A stretch of DNA of 13,660 nucleotides. Origin: Actinomycetota bacterium. GTDB taxonomy: Bacteria; Actinomycetota; Acidimicrobiia; Acidimicrobiales; Poriferisodaliceae. The notes below the pieces were generated by a model. The model worked only from the letters and a program-made list of their open reading frames with translations. It was not told the origin of the DNA and made no database searches. The position numbers were made by a program, and so were the translations under genes. The stretch covers positions 1-13,660 of the forward strand of contig PCCJ01000064.1 of the NCBI GenBank assembly GCA_002731665.1, given 5' to 3'. How positions within the stretch are numbered: the stretch's first letter is position 1; every line of letters begins with the position of its first letter. Below, piece by piece: positions 1 to 8,376 of the stretch.

Positions 1-523
1 CCGACTCAACTCCTTCGGGCGATAGCCACCCTCGAGGACGTAGGCCAGTCTGCTGCTCCAAGATATTCAGGGAAGAACCAATAGTTTCGATTTCCTCATC
101 AGCACTCATTTTTGAGGTAATGAGTTGGCTAGCAGCAATTCCATGCCCGATGAGCTCACACCCTCTTTGCATGCAATGCTCTATTAGCCAGGGGTACTGC
201 AAAGCGGTCGTGGCATCAACAGCTACCGTGGCGGGAACACCGTGCCGATCTAACATATCTAAGACTCTGAATATGCCTACCCTGTGCCCATATTCGCGAT
301 GTGTAAGTTGAACATAATCGGGAGTAGGGAACTTGATCAGCCCTCCGCTAGGGGAGCGCAGGCTGTAGGAGCCTTCAGGAGGCTCCCATTCGTAATGTTC
401 TAAAATAACGACAGCTCCGAGCGCTAGAGGAGCATCTTTTGGCCAACGTAAAATTGGTCGTTCAGGAAGCGGTAACCAATCGTAATGCTGGTGGTCCATA
501 CCTTGTTGCCGGTTAGCAGGCAT
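1..523 (-). CDS. PuuE/allantoinase-like polysaccharide deacetylase family protein (partial, C-terminus beyond left edge)
   Basis: The gene is open from its start to the left edge, so about 174 N-terminal residues are visible and the rest is missing. I read the protein by reverse-complementing the sequence. It shows EHYE, then THREYGHRVG, then LIGHG, in the same order and spacing as in the upstream neighbour (EHYE, AHRDYGNRVG, IMSHG). It is therefore a paralogue in the NodB/CE4-like superfamily, in the branch that includes PuuE-type allantoinase; such proteins hydrolyse C-N bonds of amides. I chose the ATG at 523 because AGGGGA (529-534) lies 5 bases upstream. A second in-frame ATG at 499 has a poorer ribosome site. 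The 523 start overlaps the end of the upstream gene by 11 bp, which suggests coupled translation. The substrate is unknown, and the two copies differ around the conserved HG (GHGIAAS against SHGIYNT), so they may not share a substrate. Confidence 0.8.
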   Translation of the reverse strand, partial: MPANRQQGMDHQHYDWLPLPERPILRWPKDAPLALGAVVILEHYEWEPPEGSYSLRSPSGGLIKFPTPDYVQLTHREYGHRVGIFRVLDMLDRHGVPATVAVDATTALQYPWLIEHCMQRGCELIGHGIAASQLITSKMSADEEIETIGSSLNILEQQTGLRPRGWLSPEGVES

Positions 524-1436
524 TTGGTTCCCCTGATATATGAGCAGCATGCGCAACGAAACTGTCGTAGTTGTGTTCAATGAAATGGTCAGCGATCTCC
601 GACGCTGTTGGCTGCCAAACACCATCATGACCCAAGACGTAATCCAGCATCTCATCTAAGGCATCAATCCGGTGAGGCATACCCATAAGGTAGGGATGAA
701 TAGCCAGAGCCATTACGCGACCAGACTGGCTGCCCTCTTCATAGAGCGTGTCAAATTGATTTTTGACCATCGTTACAAAATCTTGCGGATCATGATGCTG
801 CAAAAAAACAGGCACATCGTTTAATTCAATGCTGTAAGGAACCGAAATAAGCTTGCCGTTTCGAACCTTGATAGGAACTGGCTGATCATCGTGTAACCAA
901 TCGGCGTGGTAGGTAAGTCCGGCTTCAGCCATAAGGTCAGGAGTTCGTGCAGTGTTTGAAACTGCTGGACCAAGCATTCCTCGTAACTCTTGACCCGTAT
1001 GGCGTCTAAGAGATGCAACACAATCAACGTAAAATTCTTGCTCTTCGCTCTCACTCAAAGAGGAGAGATATCGGGTGTTGTAAATTCCATGACTCATAAT
1101 CTCCCAACCTCGATCAGCCATGGCTTTGCCGATCTGTGGGTAATGATCAAAAACCGCCAAGTTAGTCGAAGCCGTGCATCTGACATTGTAACTATCAAGG
1201 ACATCAAGCATCCTCCAGAAACCGACACGGTTACCGTAATCGCGATGCGCGTACCCCTGAACATCAGGGTGCGGGGAACGCGGCCATGGATTCCGTCGAG
1301 GGTCACGGGGAGGCAAATATTCGTAATGCTCAACGTTTGGGGCTACCCAAAAAGCCACGCGTGCTCCATCGGGCCACGAAACAGTTGGCCGATCCACCAT
1401 TGGAAGATAACCGATCCGGTTTGGGGGCAAATCCAT
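513..1436 (-). CDS. PuuE/allantoinase-like polysaccharide deacetylase family protein
   Basis: This 307-residue protein has the usual length for PuuE-like members of the polysaccharide deacetylase superfamily (NodB/CE4 fold), which are soluble cytoplasmic C-N hydrolases. Visible motifs in order are VEHYEY near residue 37, AHRDYGNRVG near 64, the IMSHG histidine near 115, and AIHPYLMGMPHRI near 250, a late motif typical of this branch. No signal peptide is seen, which argues against action on cell-wall polysaccharide. The ATG at 1436 has no strong ribosome site. An internal ATG at residue 13 is possible but is no better supported. The gene is divergent from the CoA-transferase gene across about 100 bp and is followed at once by an overlapping paralogue. 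Allantoinase itself is not proven, because no other ureide gene is present in the window. Family assignment is firm; substrate is unknown. Confidence 0.88.
   Translation of the reverse strand: MDLPPNRIGYLPMVDRPTVSWPDGARVAFWVAPNVEHYEYLPPRDPRRNPWPRSPHPDVQGYAHRDYGNRVGFWRMLDVLDSYNVRCTASTNLAVFDHYPQIGKAMADRGWEIMSHGIYNTRYLSSLSESEEQEFYVDCVASLRRHTGQELRGMLGPAVSNTARTPDLMAEAGLTYHADWLHDDQPVPIKVRNGKLISVPYSIELNDVPVFLQHHDPQDFVTMVKNQFDTLYEEGSQSGRVMALAIHPYLMGMPHRIDALDEMLDYVLGHDGVWQPTASEIADHFIEHNYDSFVAHAAHISGEPNAC
529..534 (-). promoter_or_regulatory. Shine-Dalgarno site for the second deacetylase gene
   Basis: AGGGGA on the minus strand lies 5 bases before the ATG at 523, inside the last codons of the preceding gene. 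It favours the 523 start over the in-frame ATG at 499. Confidence 0.5.
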
Positions 1437-1526
1437 GACTGAACAGTATCCAATAGAAATGCTTTAAGACGATCGTGCTAGCTAAATGTCTACGAAGAGC
1501 TAATGTCAAAGATATTCAACTGAAGC

Positions 1527-1531
1527 GAGGG
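1527..1531 (+). promoter_or_regulatory. Shine-Dalgarno site fixing the CoA-transferase start
   Basis: GAGGG lies 6 bases upstream of the ATG at 1538. It supports that start over the in-frame GTG at 1475, whose extra 21 residues do not resemble the start of a CaiB domain. Confidence 0.6.
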
Positions 1532-1537
1532 AACGAG

Positions 1538-3973
1538 ATGCTTGACCAATACAGGGTTCTTGACCTAACAGACGAACGAGGACATATTGCAGGATTTATG
1601 TTGGCTCAAATGGGAGCAGAAGTAATAGCTATAGAAGGCCCCGAAGGGTCCCCAGCCAGAAAACTCGCCCCCTTTGCGCACGACGTAGAAAGCGAAGATA
1701 CCTCTCTCCACCACTGGGCTTATAACCGAGGCAAAAAAAGCGTCGTCCTTGACATAACAACACCCCAAGGACAGCAGCAGCTTAAAGACCTGGTAGCCGG
1801 CGCTGATATTCTCATCGAGTCATCGGGAACTGGTACTTTGAACGAATTAGGACTCGGTTACCAAGAGCTATCAGAGATCAATCCATCCTTAATTTATGTT
1901 TCGATTACGGCCTTTGGAAGCGAAGGACCTAAAGCAACTTGGGTCTCATCAGATATTTCAATCCAAGCTTCCGCAGGAAACATGGTTTTGACGGGTGAAC
2001 AAGACCGGGCGCCTTTACGGGCTGGAGGAACCATCCCTCAAGCGTACGCAAATGCTGCATCGGAGGCAGTTGGTGCGGCTCTCATAGCCATGCATGAACG
2101 CCAAACTGTTTCAGGACTTGGCCAACACATTGACATTTCAGCCCAGCAAAGCATGAATCAGGCTACTCAGTCATCATCGTTAGCGACTCCGTTGGGAGCG
2201 TCGTTAGTAACGAGAATCGCAGGCGGAGTGATGCTAAACGGCATGAAAGTGCAACTCATGTGGCCATGCAGCGATGGGTACGTATCTGTAAGTTTCCTGT
2301 TCGGACCAAGCTTTGGGGTTTTTAGCAAAAACCTTATGGATTGGATTTTTGAAGAAGGTTTCTGCGATGAATCCACGCGAGACAAAAACTGGTTTGAGTA
2401 CGCCTTGATGCTTGTCGATGGGCGCGAAACGCCTGAAGAATACGAACGCGTAAAGGACGTTATCGGTAGTTTTTTATTAACCAAAACCAAAAATGAGTTA
2501 CTTGCGGCAGCGCTCTCTCGAAGGCTCCTAATAACTCCCATAACAACAACCGCAGAAGTCGTGAACAGCCCACAACTAGATTTTCGTGACTACTGGGAAT
2601 ATGTGGAACAAGGCGAACATGGGACTATCAAATACCCAGGGCCATTTGCGAAATTTAGCGAGTCGCCTCTAACTAAATTAAGTGCTCCTCCAACATTGGG
2701 TGAACACACCAAACAAATACTTGGCGAACCAAAAAGAAATCCTATTAACGCCGTGAAAGCAAAAGTAAATTCAACTGCTCGGCCGTTAGAAGGACTAAAA
2801 ATTCTTGACTTCATGTGGGCGATGGCAGGACCTGCAGCTTCCCGAGTTCTTGCTGATTATGGTGCTCAAATAGTTCGAGTTGAATCATCCAATAAAATTG
2901 ATGCAGTCAGGACACTGGCCCCATTTCCAAATGACGTCGCTGACCCAGAGCTTTCAGGAATCTTTCATAACATGAATGCCGGCAAACAGGGGCTATCCCT
3001 TGACATGGGGAAACCAGGCGCAATGGATGTCGTCTGGGATCTCATCGAGTGGGCCGATGTCATTATGGAATCATTCTCGCCCAAAGCTATGGTCGCTTGG
3101 GGAATCGATTATGCCCAAATTGCTGAGCGGTACCCTGAAAAAATTATGACCTCGAGCTGTTTAATGGGGCAAACTGGCCCTCTGTCACTACTCGCAGGTT
3201 TTGGGACAATGGCATCGGCGATCTCAGGATTCTTTTACCCCGTTGGCTGGGCCGACCGTCCGCCGTGCGGACCTTATAGCGCCTACACAGACTACACATC
3301 GCCTAGATGGCTAGTCGCGTCAGTAATGGGCGCCTTAGAGCATAAACGTCGCACCGGAGATGGCCAATATGTGGACCTATCCCAAGCAGAAGCTGCGCTA
3401 CATTTGATGAGCGCAGCACTCCTGGAGTACTCAATCAACGATAGAATTTGGGAAAGCGCAGGTAACCGTGATTTAGTCTTTGCGCCCAATGGTGTCTACG
3501 CCACAGCAGGCGAAGACCGTTGGATAGCTATTAGCTGCACCAATGATTCAGATTGGCATGCGCTTGTGAAAGAAATGAAAAGACCGGACTTAGCTTCTAT
3601 CCCCTTAGATGAGCGACATAGACGTCATGATGAAATAGATGAAATCATCAGCCAATGGGCGGCGCTCCGCGAAGGGGAGGCGCTTATGCATAGGCTCCAA
3701 GAGTTGGGGATAGCTTCGCATGTAGTCCAAAACTCGCCGGAGCTCTTAGCTGACCCGCAGCTGATTCACCGCAATCAGTTCGTTGAAGTCAACCATGCAA
3801 GCTACGAACCTTTCTTTGTAGACGGAACGCGTTTCAAACTTTCTCGTACTCCAGCAGAAATAACCGATTCAGGACCAAATTTTGGTGAGCACACTTTTGA
3901 GATACTGGCTGACTACCTGAAATACGATGGTGATAAAATCGCAGAACTTGCGATCGCGGAACTTCTCGAATAG
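1538..3973 (+). CDS. Fused two-domain CaiB/BaiF (class III) CoA-transferase
   Basis: The 811-residue protein is twice the usual length of a class III CoA-transferase (about 400 residues) and contains two complete copies of the fold. Domain 1 (about 1-395) starts with YRVLDLTDERG. Domain 2 (from about 417) starts with LEGLKILDF and the AGP segment typical of the family. These enzymes move CoA between carboxylic acids through an aspartyl-CoA thioester. In domain 2 the catalytic Asp is present at residue 585 (SAYTDYTSP, followed by ALEHKRRTGDGQ). In domain 1 the equivalent stretch reads IPQAYANAAS, with Gln168/Ala169 where formyl-CoA transferase has Asp169. So domain 1 looks catalytically dead and probably has a structural or substrate-binding role. 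The start was chosen by the ribosome site at 1527-1531. The gene is transcribed away from the deacetylase pair and ends at a stem-loop facing the carboxylase gene. The donor and acceptor acids cannot be read from sequence. Confidence 0.92.
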   Translation: MLDQYRVLDLTDERGHIAGFMLAQMGAEVIAIEGPEGSPARKLAPFAHDVESEDTSLHHWAYNRGKKSVVLDITTPQGQQQLKDLVAGADILIESSGTGTLNELGLGYQELSEINPSLIYVSITAFGSEGPKATWVSSDISIQASAGNMVLTGEQDRAPLRAGGTIPQAYANAASEAVGAALIAMHERQTVSGLGQHIDISAQQSMNQATQSSSLATPLGASLVTRIAGGVMLNGMKVQLMWPCSDGYVSVSFLFGPSFGVFSKNLMDWIFEEGFCDESTRDKNWFEYALMLVDGRETPEEYERVKDVIGSFLLTKTKNELLAAALSRRLLITPITTTAEVVNSPQLDFRDYWEYVEQGEHGTIKYPGPFAKFSESPLTKLSAPPTLGEHTKQILGEPKRNPINAVKAKVNSTARPLEGLKILDFMWAMAGPAASRVLADYGAQIVRVESSNKIDAVRTLAPFPNDVADPELSGIFHNMNAGKQGLSLDMGKPGAMDVVWDLIEWADVIMESFSPKAMVAWGIDYAQIAERYPEKIMTSSCLMGQTGPLSLLAGFGTMASAISGFFYPVGWADRPPCGPYSAYTDYTSPRWLVASVMGALEHKRRTGDGQYVDLSQAEAALHLMSAALLEYSINDRIWESAGNRDLVFAPNGVYATAGEDRWIAISCTNDSDWHALVKEMKRPDLASIPLDERHRRHDEIDEIISQWAALREGEALMHRLQELGIASHVVQNSPELLADPQLIHRNQFVEVNHASYEPFFVDGTRFKLSRTPAEITDSGPNFGEHTFEILADYLKYDGDKIAELAIAELLE

Positions 3974-4025
3974 CTCCACCCCGGGAATTCATTAGAGAAA
4001 AATCTTGTATCGCAACGATGAGAGG

Positions 4026-4067
4026 AAACTAGTTTCGGGCTTCCATAGCCGCCGCCCGAAAAGTTTT
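4026..4067. terminator. Stem-loop, probable bidirectional terminator between convergent genes
   Basis: TTTCGGGC (4033-4040) pairs exactly with GCCCGAAA (4054-4061) around a 13-base loop. The stem extends as AAACT (4026-4030) with AGTTT (4062-4066), past a two-base bulge (AG). A short T run (4064-4067) follows on the plus strand. It lies 52 bases after the stop of the CoA-transferase gene and 25 bases beyond the end of the carboxylase gene, the position expected for a shared terminator. The T run is short on both strands, so efficiency is uncertain. Confidence 0.65.
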
Positions 4068-4091
4068 AGATGACAGTAGGAGATCGCCTTC

Positions 4092-7000
4092 TTACCAGGT
4101 GTCAACCATTGGCCGCTTCTTACCCTCGCGAGGCTCAGGGCTAGGGGCTGCCTTCAGAGCCATTGATATCCAAGTGCGACTTTCTGCTGGGTCAATCACA
4201 TCATCTAATTCAAATGACGTTGCAGTGCTTACTGCTTTTCCGCTTTCGTATAGCTTCGCTACCATCATCTCGTAGTAAGCAATTCGCTCCTCAGGGTCTT
4301 CGATAGCTTCCATTTCTTTGCGGTAGCCAAGTTTTACGAAGCCCTCTAACCCCATTCCGCCGAACTCTCCGGTAGGCCACGAAACACAAAAAATAGGTGC
4401 CTTGAAACTGCCGCCGGCCATTGCTTGTGCTCCTAGACCGTAGCCTTTTCTTAAAACAATCGTCATAAATGGGACGGTGACACTAGCGGATGTGACAAAC
4501 ATTCTCGAAGCATGCCTCACGGTCGCCGCGTATTCCGCTTCGGGCCCAACCATGATTCCCGGGGTGTCACACAAAAAAATGAGAGGGATATCGTGAGCGT
4601 CGCACAGTTGCATGAAACGGCTGCCCTTATCACCAACGTCAGCGTCGATAGCGCCACCTAGGTGATGATTATTGTTAGCGATAATGCCGACAGCACGTCC
4701 TTCTATTCGACCAAATGAGGTGACACATCCAGGCCCCCAGCCTTTACGAATTTCTAGCACAGAGTCAACATCGCACATTTTGTCAATAATGTGGCGTACA
4801 TCGTAGGCACGCAGTCGATTCTCGGGAATTGAGTGCCGCAGTTCACGTTGGTCATGTGATTCCCATTCAGATGTGGCGCCTTGAAAATAGGAAAGATATT
4901 TTTTAGCTACTTCGACTGCTTCCTCTTCATCTTCTACAAGAATATCTATTACCCCGTTTGGGTATTGAACGTCAGTTGGGCCAACTTCTTCTGGTCGGAA
5001 AACGCCGAGGCCTCCACCTTCAATCATCGCCGGCCCGCCTATCCCGATGTTTGAGCCTTCAGTAGCAATAATCACATCGCAACATCCCAAAAGAACAGCG
5101 TTCCCGGCGAAGCAGCGACCGTTGGTGATTCCTACTAGCGGTACCAGTCCGCTCAGTTTTGCAAAAAATGTAAAAGCCCAGCAATCGAGTCCAATGCCGA
5201 TGCCATCTGTGTCGCCGGGTCGTCCGCCTCCACCTTCGGCAAACAAAACAGTTGGAAGTTTGTTAAGTTCTGCAACTTCGAAAAGGCGGTCTTTCTTTCG
5301 GTGGTTGTATAAACCTTGGGTTCCAGCAAGAACCATGTAGTCGTAAGACATGACCATTGTTTGGGAAACCTTTTCGTCAAAAAGATGGCCATTGACGCTC
5401 CCAACTCCTGCCACCATTCCGTCACCCTGAGTATTAGAAATTAGATCGTCCATGCTTCGTCGTCGTCTTTGAGCTGCGACCATCAAAGCCCCATACTCAA
5501 TGAACGTGTCCGGATCGACTAGCTGAGCAACGTTTTCTCTAGCTGTGCGGTGCCCTCGATCATGGCGCTTTTCTACGGCCGCAGGCTTCGATTCGTCAAG
5601 ACCTATCTGGTGACGGTCGAAGACTTCTTGAAGGTCAGGGCGAACATAATCAAGGTCTATAGAAGCGTCAATTTCTTGGTCTTTTAAGTCAACATCGGCT
5701 TCTTCTATAAACAAAAGTGGGTGTGACTCATAAACGGTATCGCCTGGTTTAACTCCAACTAGTCGAACGATGCCACTGAGTGTTGACGCGATAACGTGCT
5801 CCATTTTCATAGCTTCCATAACCAGAATCGCGTTCCCTTCAGCTACAAGATCGCCCTCCTGAACTGAAAGCGAAACAATTGTTCCTTGAAGGGGTGCTTC
5901 GACTGCTTGGCTACCCGAAGGACCGTGTGCGCTAGCAGCTGATCTCTCCGCTGGCTGCGAAGGAGTTGAGGTGACCGATGAAGTAGCACTATCAAGATCA
6001 CCATGTTCAAGCACTGCAAGTGGGTCTCGGCTGACTTGCACTCCTGCTAACGGTGACGCAGAAATAGGTAGTTGGTGCTGTTCATTCTCTTTAGCTGCTT
6101 CAGCAAGATCTGCACCATTTTGGCTAATGAAATTAGTAGTTAGGTCATTCTCTTGAACTTCTGTGCGGTCTAGTAACGCCTTCAAGTAGCTGATGTTCGT
6201 TTCGACTCCTTGAATATGGAATTCTTCCAATGCACGACGGGTTCTTCGAACAGCGTCTGCATAAGAGGAGGTTGATGAGTAACCGATTACTTTCGCTAGA
6301 AGAGAATCATAGTTAGGGCTGGTCGAGTATCCGGTGTATCCATATGTGTCAACGCGAACTCCCGGGCCAGTAGGCGGGTCGAACTTGGTAAGGGTCCCAC
6401 CGGTAGGACGCGCGCTGCCTTCAGTAGTCATTGTTTCGGTATTGACTCGGCACTGGATCGCGTGACCACGCGGCGCAGGAATTTGTGCTTGTGTCAATCC
6501 CAGGTCCGAAAGGGATTCTCCCCCAATGATTCGAATTTGACTTTGAACTAGGTCCACTCCGGTCACGGCTTCCGTTACGGTGTGTTCGACCTGCAGGCGC
6601 GCATTGGTTTCAATGAAAGCGACATTGCTAGGATCGTTTGCGTCGACGAGAAACTCCCAGGTTCCCAGACCTCTATAGCCAGTGTGTTGGGCCATCTTGA
6701 CAGCGGCATTAGCTAAGAGGGTGCGCGTGTCATCAGGAAGAGTGGGAGACGGTGCTATCTCAATAATTTTTTGATTCTGCCGCTGAATAGTGCATTCTCT
6801 CTCCCCTAAATGGCTGACCTGATCACCATCGCCAATGATCTGAATTTCAATGTGTCGCGCCGCTTCGACAAGTTTTTCTACGTAAACGTCTCCGTTGCCG
6901 AAAGCAGCTTTTGCTTCGCTTTGACAACGTTCATATGCAGCTGCCAGATCATCTCCGACTCGGACTGGACGCATACCCCGGCCTCCGCCACCGGCAATAG

Positions 7001-7469
7001 CTTTGATCATGACTGCCCCATGCTCATCGGCGAATGCTTGAACATTGTCAAGTGTCGTTGGGCCAGACGTGGCTGGGGCTAAAGGCACGTTGAGTTCGGT
7101 CGCCAAGGAACGAGCGGCAGTCTTATTTCCGAAAAGAGCTAGGTGCTGAGATGAAGGCCCAATGAATTTCAGGCCGTTTACCTCTGTAGCTGCTGCGAAA
7201 TCAGCGTTTTCAGCTAGAAAACCATAACCAGGATGAATTGCATCGCAGCCTTCTGACAAAGCACTTTCGATAATTTGGTTTATATCTAAATAAGCAGATG
7301 CTCCAGTTCCTTCTAGAGGAACCGCAGCGTCTGCCATCGCTACGTGGAGTGATTTGGCATCGTCTTGGCTATAAACAGCGACGGAGTTGATCCCTAAATC
7401 GCGTGCAGCCCGGATAATGCGGACGGCTATTTCTCCTCGGTTAGCAATTAGTAACTTCTGAACGCTCAT
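4092..7469 (-). CDS. Single-chain biotin-dependent acyl-CoA carboxylase (BC-BCCP-CT)
   Basis: One 1125-residue chain carries all parts of an acyl-CoA carboxylase: it carboxylates biotin with ATP and bicarbonate, then transfers CO2 to an acyl-CoA. Biotin carboxylase (about 1-450) shows LLIANRGEIA, Lys116, Lys156 before the glycine-rich loop GGGGRGM, ERECTIQR (223-230) and ETNARLQVEH (287-296). A Ser/Ala/Pro-rich linker (about 490-520) leads to the biotin carrier domain with EAMKMEH; Lys555 is the biotinylated residue. The carboxyltransferase part (about 610-1110) has GGGGRPG (746-752) and GYGLGAQAMAGG (1009-1020), the two oxyanion-hole regions. Length and domain order resemble the single-chain long-chain acyl-CoA carboxylases described from mycobacteria. 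AAGGAG (7475-7480) lies 5 bases before the ATG. It is the last gene of a four-gene operon, 61 bp after the MaoC-like gene. The acyl-CoA substrate (acetyl, propionyl, branched or long-chain) cannot be decided from motifs alone. Confidence 0.93.
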   Translation of the reverse strand: MSVQKLLIANRGEIAVRIIRAARDLGINSVAVYSQDDAKSLHVAMADAAVPLEGTGASAYLDINQIIESALSEGCDAIHPGYGFLAENADFAAATEVNGLKFIGPSSQHLALFGNKTAARSLATELNVPLAPATSGPTTLDNVQAFADEHGAVMIKAIAGGGGRGMRPVRVGDDLAAAYERCQSEAKAAFGNGDVYVEKLVEAARHIEIQIIGDGDQVSHLGERECTIQRQNQKIIEIAPSPTLPDDTRTLLANAAVKMAQHTGYRGLGTWEFLVDANDPSNVAFIETNARLQVEHTVTEAVTGVDLVQSQIRIIGGESLSDLGLTQAQIPAPRGHAIQCRVNTETMTTEGSARPTGGTLTKFDPPTGPGVRVDTYGYTGYSTSPNYDSLLAKVIGYSSTSSYADAVRRTRRALEEFHIQGVETNISYLKALLDRTEVQENDLTTNFISQNGADLAEAAKENEQHQLPISASPLAGVQVSRDPLAVLEHGDLDSATSSVTSTPSQPAERSAASAHGPSGSQAVEAPLQGTIVSLSVQEGDLVAEGNAILVMEAMKMEHVIASTLSGIVRLVGVKPGDTVYESHPLLFIEEADVDLKDQEIDASIDLDYVRPDLQEVFDRHQIGLDESKPAAVEKRHDRGHRTARENVAQLVDPDTFIEYGALMVAAQRRRRSMDDLISNTQGDGMVAGVGSVNGHLFDEKVSQTMVMSYDYMVLAGTQGLYNHRKKDRLFEVAELNKLPTVLFAEGGGGRPGDTDGIGIGLDCWAFTFFAKLSGLVPLVGITNGRCFAGNAVLLGCCDVIIATEGSNIGIGGPAMIEGGGLGVFRPEEVGPTDVQYPNGVIDILVEDEEEAVEVAKKYLSYFQGATSEWESHDQRELRHSIPENRLRAYDVRHIIDKMCDVDSVLEIRKGWGPGCVTSFGRIEGRAVGIIANNNHHLGGAIDADVGDKGSRFMQLCDAHDIPLIFLCDTPGIMVGPEAEYAATVRHASRMFVTSASVTVPFMTIVLRKGYGLGAQAMAGGSFKAPIFCVSWPTGEFGGMGLEGFVKLGYRKEMEAIEDPEERIAYYEMMVAKLYESGKAVSTATSFELDDVIDPAESRTWISMALKAAPSPEPREGKKRPMVDTW

Positions 7470-7511
7470 GAGATCTCCTTAACAAACGCGGCGAACAAAG
7501 TTTTAGTGCAT

Positions 7512-7529
7512 AGCGCAACAGAATGCGCT
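7512..7529. other. Small inverted repeat between the MaoC-like and carboxylase genes
   Basis: AGCGCA and TGCGCT form a 6-bp stem around a 6-base loop, just after the MaoC-like stop codon. No T run follows on the minus strand, so it may be a weak attenuator or RNA-processing or stability element inside the operon, or chance. Confidence 0.3.
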
Positions 7530-7530
7530 T

Positions 7531-8376
7531 CTAACTGCGAGGTAATGGATCCAAAATAACGACAACCTGACGAATATGGCTTAGCTCAACGCCTTGATCG
7601 TCAGTAAAAACAGCGTCCGTCGTGGACCAATGTTTCCCTTTCCTCAACTCGACGCCTCTCCATCGTCCTGCAACTGTTACTGAACCGCCAGCCCTGTGCG
7701 CCGACAAATGCTGAATCTTTCCAGAAGCATGAATGCCAGCAGGAAACCTGTAGCTGTGGCGGATTAGGGGCGTCATCTGCCCTGGTGCCCATGAAGGATG
7801 GACAAGAGGAGCGACGGACGGGTCATCTGACTGCCATCGAAAGTCATCATCAACAATTCTGGAAGTCATCCATTCGTTGTGTTCCTCAAGCCCAATGGGT
7901 ACCGACATCGCTGGATAGTCGGTATCGGTTGGGATCTGGTCGGGGCCGGTGAACGTTGGTTTGGTTGCAGGAGCAACTGGGTTCCGAGAAGTCGGCAAAA
8001 CAAAGTCTGACTTCCAGGGGCCATCACCTAGACCGATAGTCCCTTCAATAGTGATTCGGTTGTCACTAACGGCCCGTTGCGTGATAATTCCTACGCCTGA
8101 GTCTGAGGGGTCAGGAATGACTTCGGTGTGAAGCTCATCACCAGTAAATACTGGTCGGGGGAATTTGATGTCCGCCCAACCATGTGAAAGCCAAGAATCG
8201 CCTGCTGCATCTAGAATCGCAGGAACCATCCAGCCGTAAGTATGAATACCTGCAACAATCGGTCCGGCATAACCATAACCGCCAGCTTTCTCATCATGAA
8301 TCGGGTTCGCGTTAACTACTTCAGGTGGGTCAGGAAGAGCAACTTTTGAGCATTCAGACCGAATAATTTTTGACAT
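7531..8376 (-). CDS. MaoC-like acyl-CoA dehydratase family protein, double hotdog
   Basis: The 281-residue protein looks like two hotdog domains in one chain. The N-terminal half has a MaoC/(R)-hydratase motif, NANPIHDE (22-29), followed by GYAGPIVAGIHTYGWM, the entrance to the central hotdog helix. The C-terminal half (about 200-281) repeats a hotdog-like pattern, with HASGKIQHLSAHR and paired beta strands ending in RQVVVILDP. Family members hydrate or dehydrate enoyl-CoA or hydroxyacyl-CoA. In classical (R)-hydratases the motif is D-x-N-P-x-H with Asp and His catalytic. Here His27 is kept but the Asp position is Asn22, so activity may be altered. The ATG directly follows the TAA of the upstream gene (TAAATG), with AAGGA 8 bases before it, so translation is probably coupled. 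Location in the carboxylase operon suggests work on the same acyl-CoA pathway. Confidence 0.8.
   Translation of the reverse strand: MSKIIRSECSKVALPDPPEVVNANPIHDEKAGGYGYAGPIVAGIHTYGWMVPAILDAAGDSWLSHGWADIKFPRPVFTGDELHTEVIPDPSDSGVGIITQRAVSDNRITIEGTIGLGDGPWKSDFVLPTSRNPVAPATKPTFTGPDQIPTDTDYPAMSVPIGLEEHNEWMTSRIVDDDFRWQSDDPSVAPLVHPSWAPGQMTPLIRHSYRFPAGIHASGKIQHLSAHRAGGSVTVAGRWRGVELRKGKHWSTTDAVFTDDQGVELSHIRQVVVILDPLPRS

Noticed and set aside
513..1436. Naming the full-length deacetylase-like protein allantoinase (puuE)
   Set aside because: The family is clear, but no purine or ureide gene lies in the window and residues after the HG motif differ, so a specific function would be a guess.
990..1442. 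Open plus-strand frame of 150 codons opposite the first deacetylase gene
   Set aside because: It is antisense to a gene with clear family motifs, has no recognisable domain, and its composition looks like a shadow of the real frame.
1475..1537. Extended N-terminus of the CoA-transferase from the GTG at 1475
   Set aside because: The ATG at 1538 has a good ribosome site at proper spacing and starts exactly where the CaiB fold normally starts; the extra 21 residues are not family-like.
5047..5340. Plus-strand open frame opposite the carboxyltransferase domain
   Set aside because: It lies antisense to strongly conserved carboxyltransferase motifs and shows no domain of its own.
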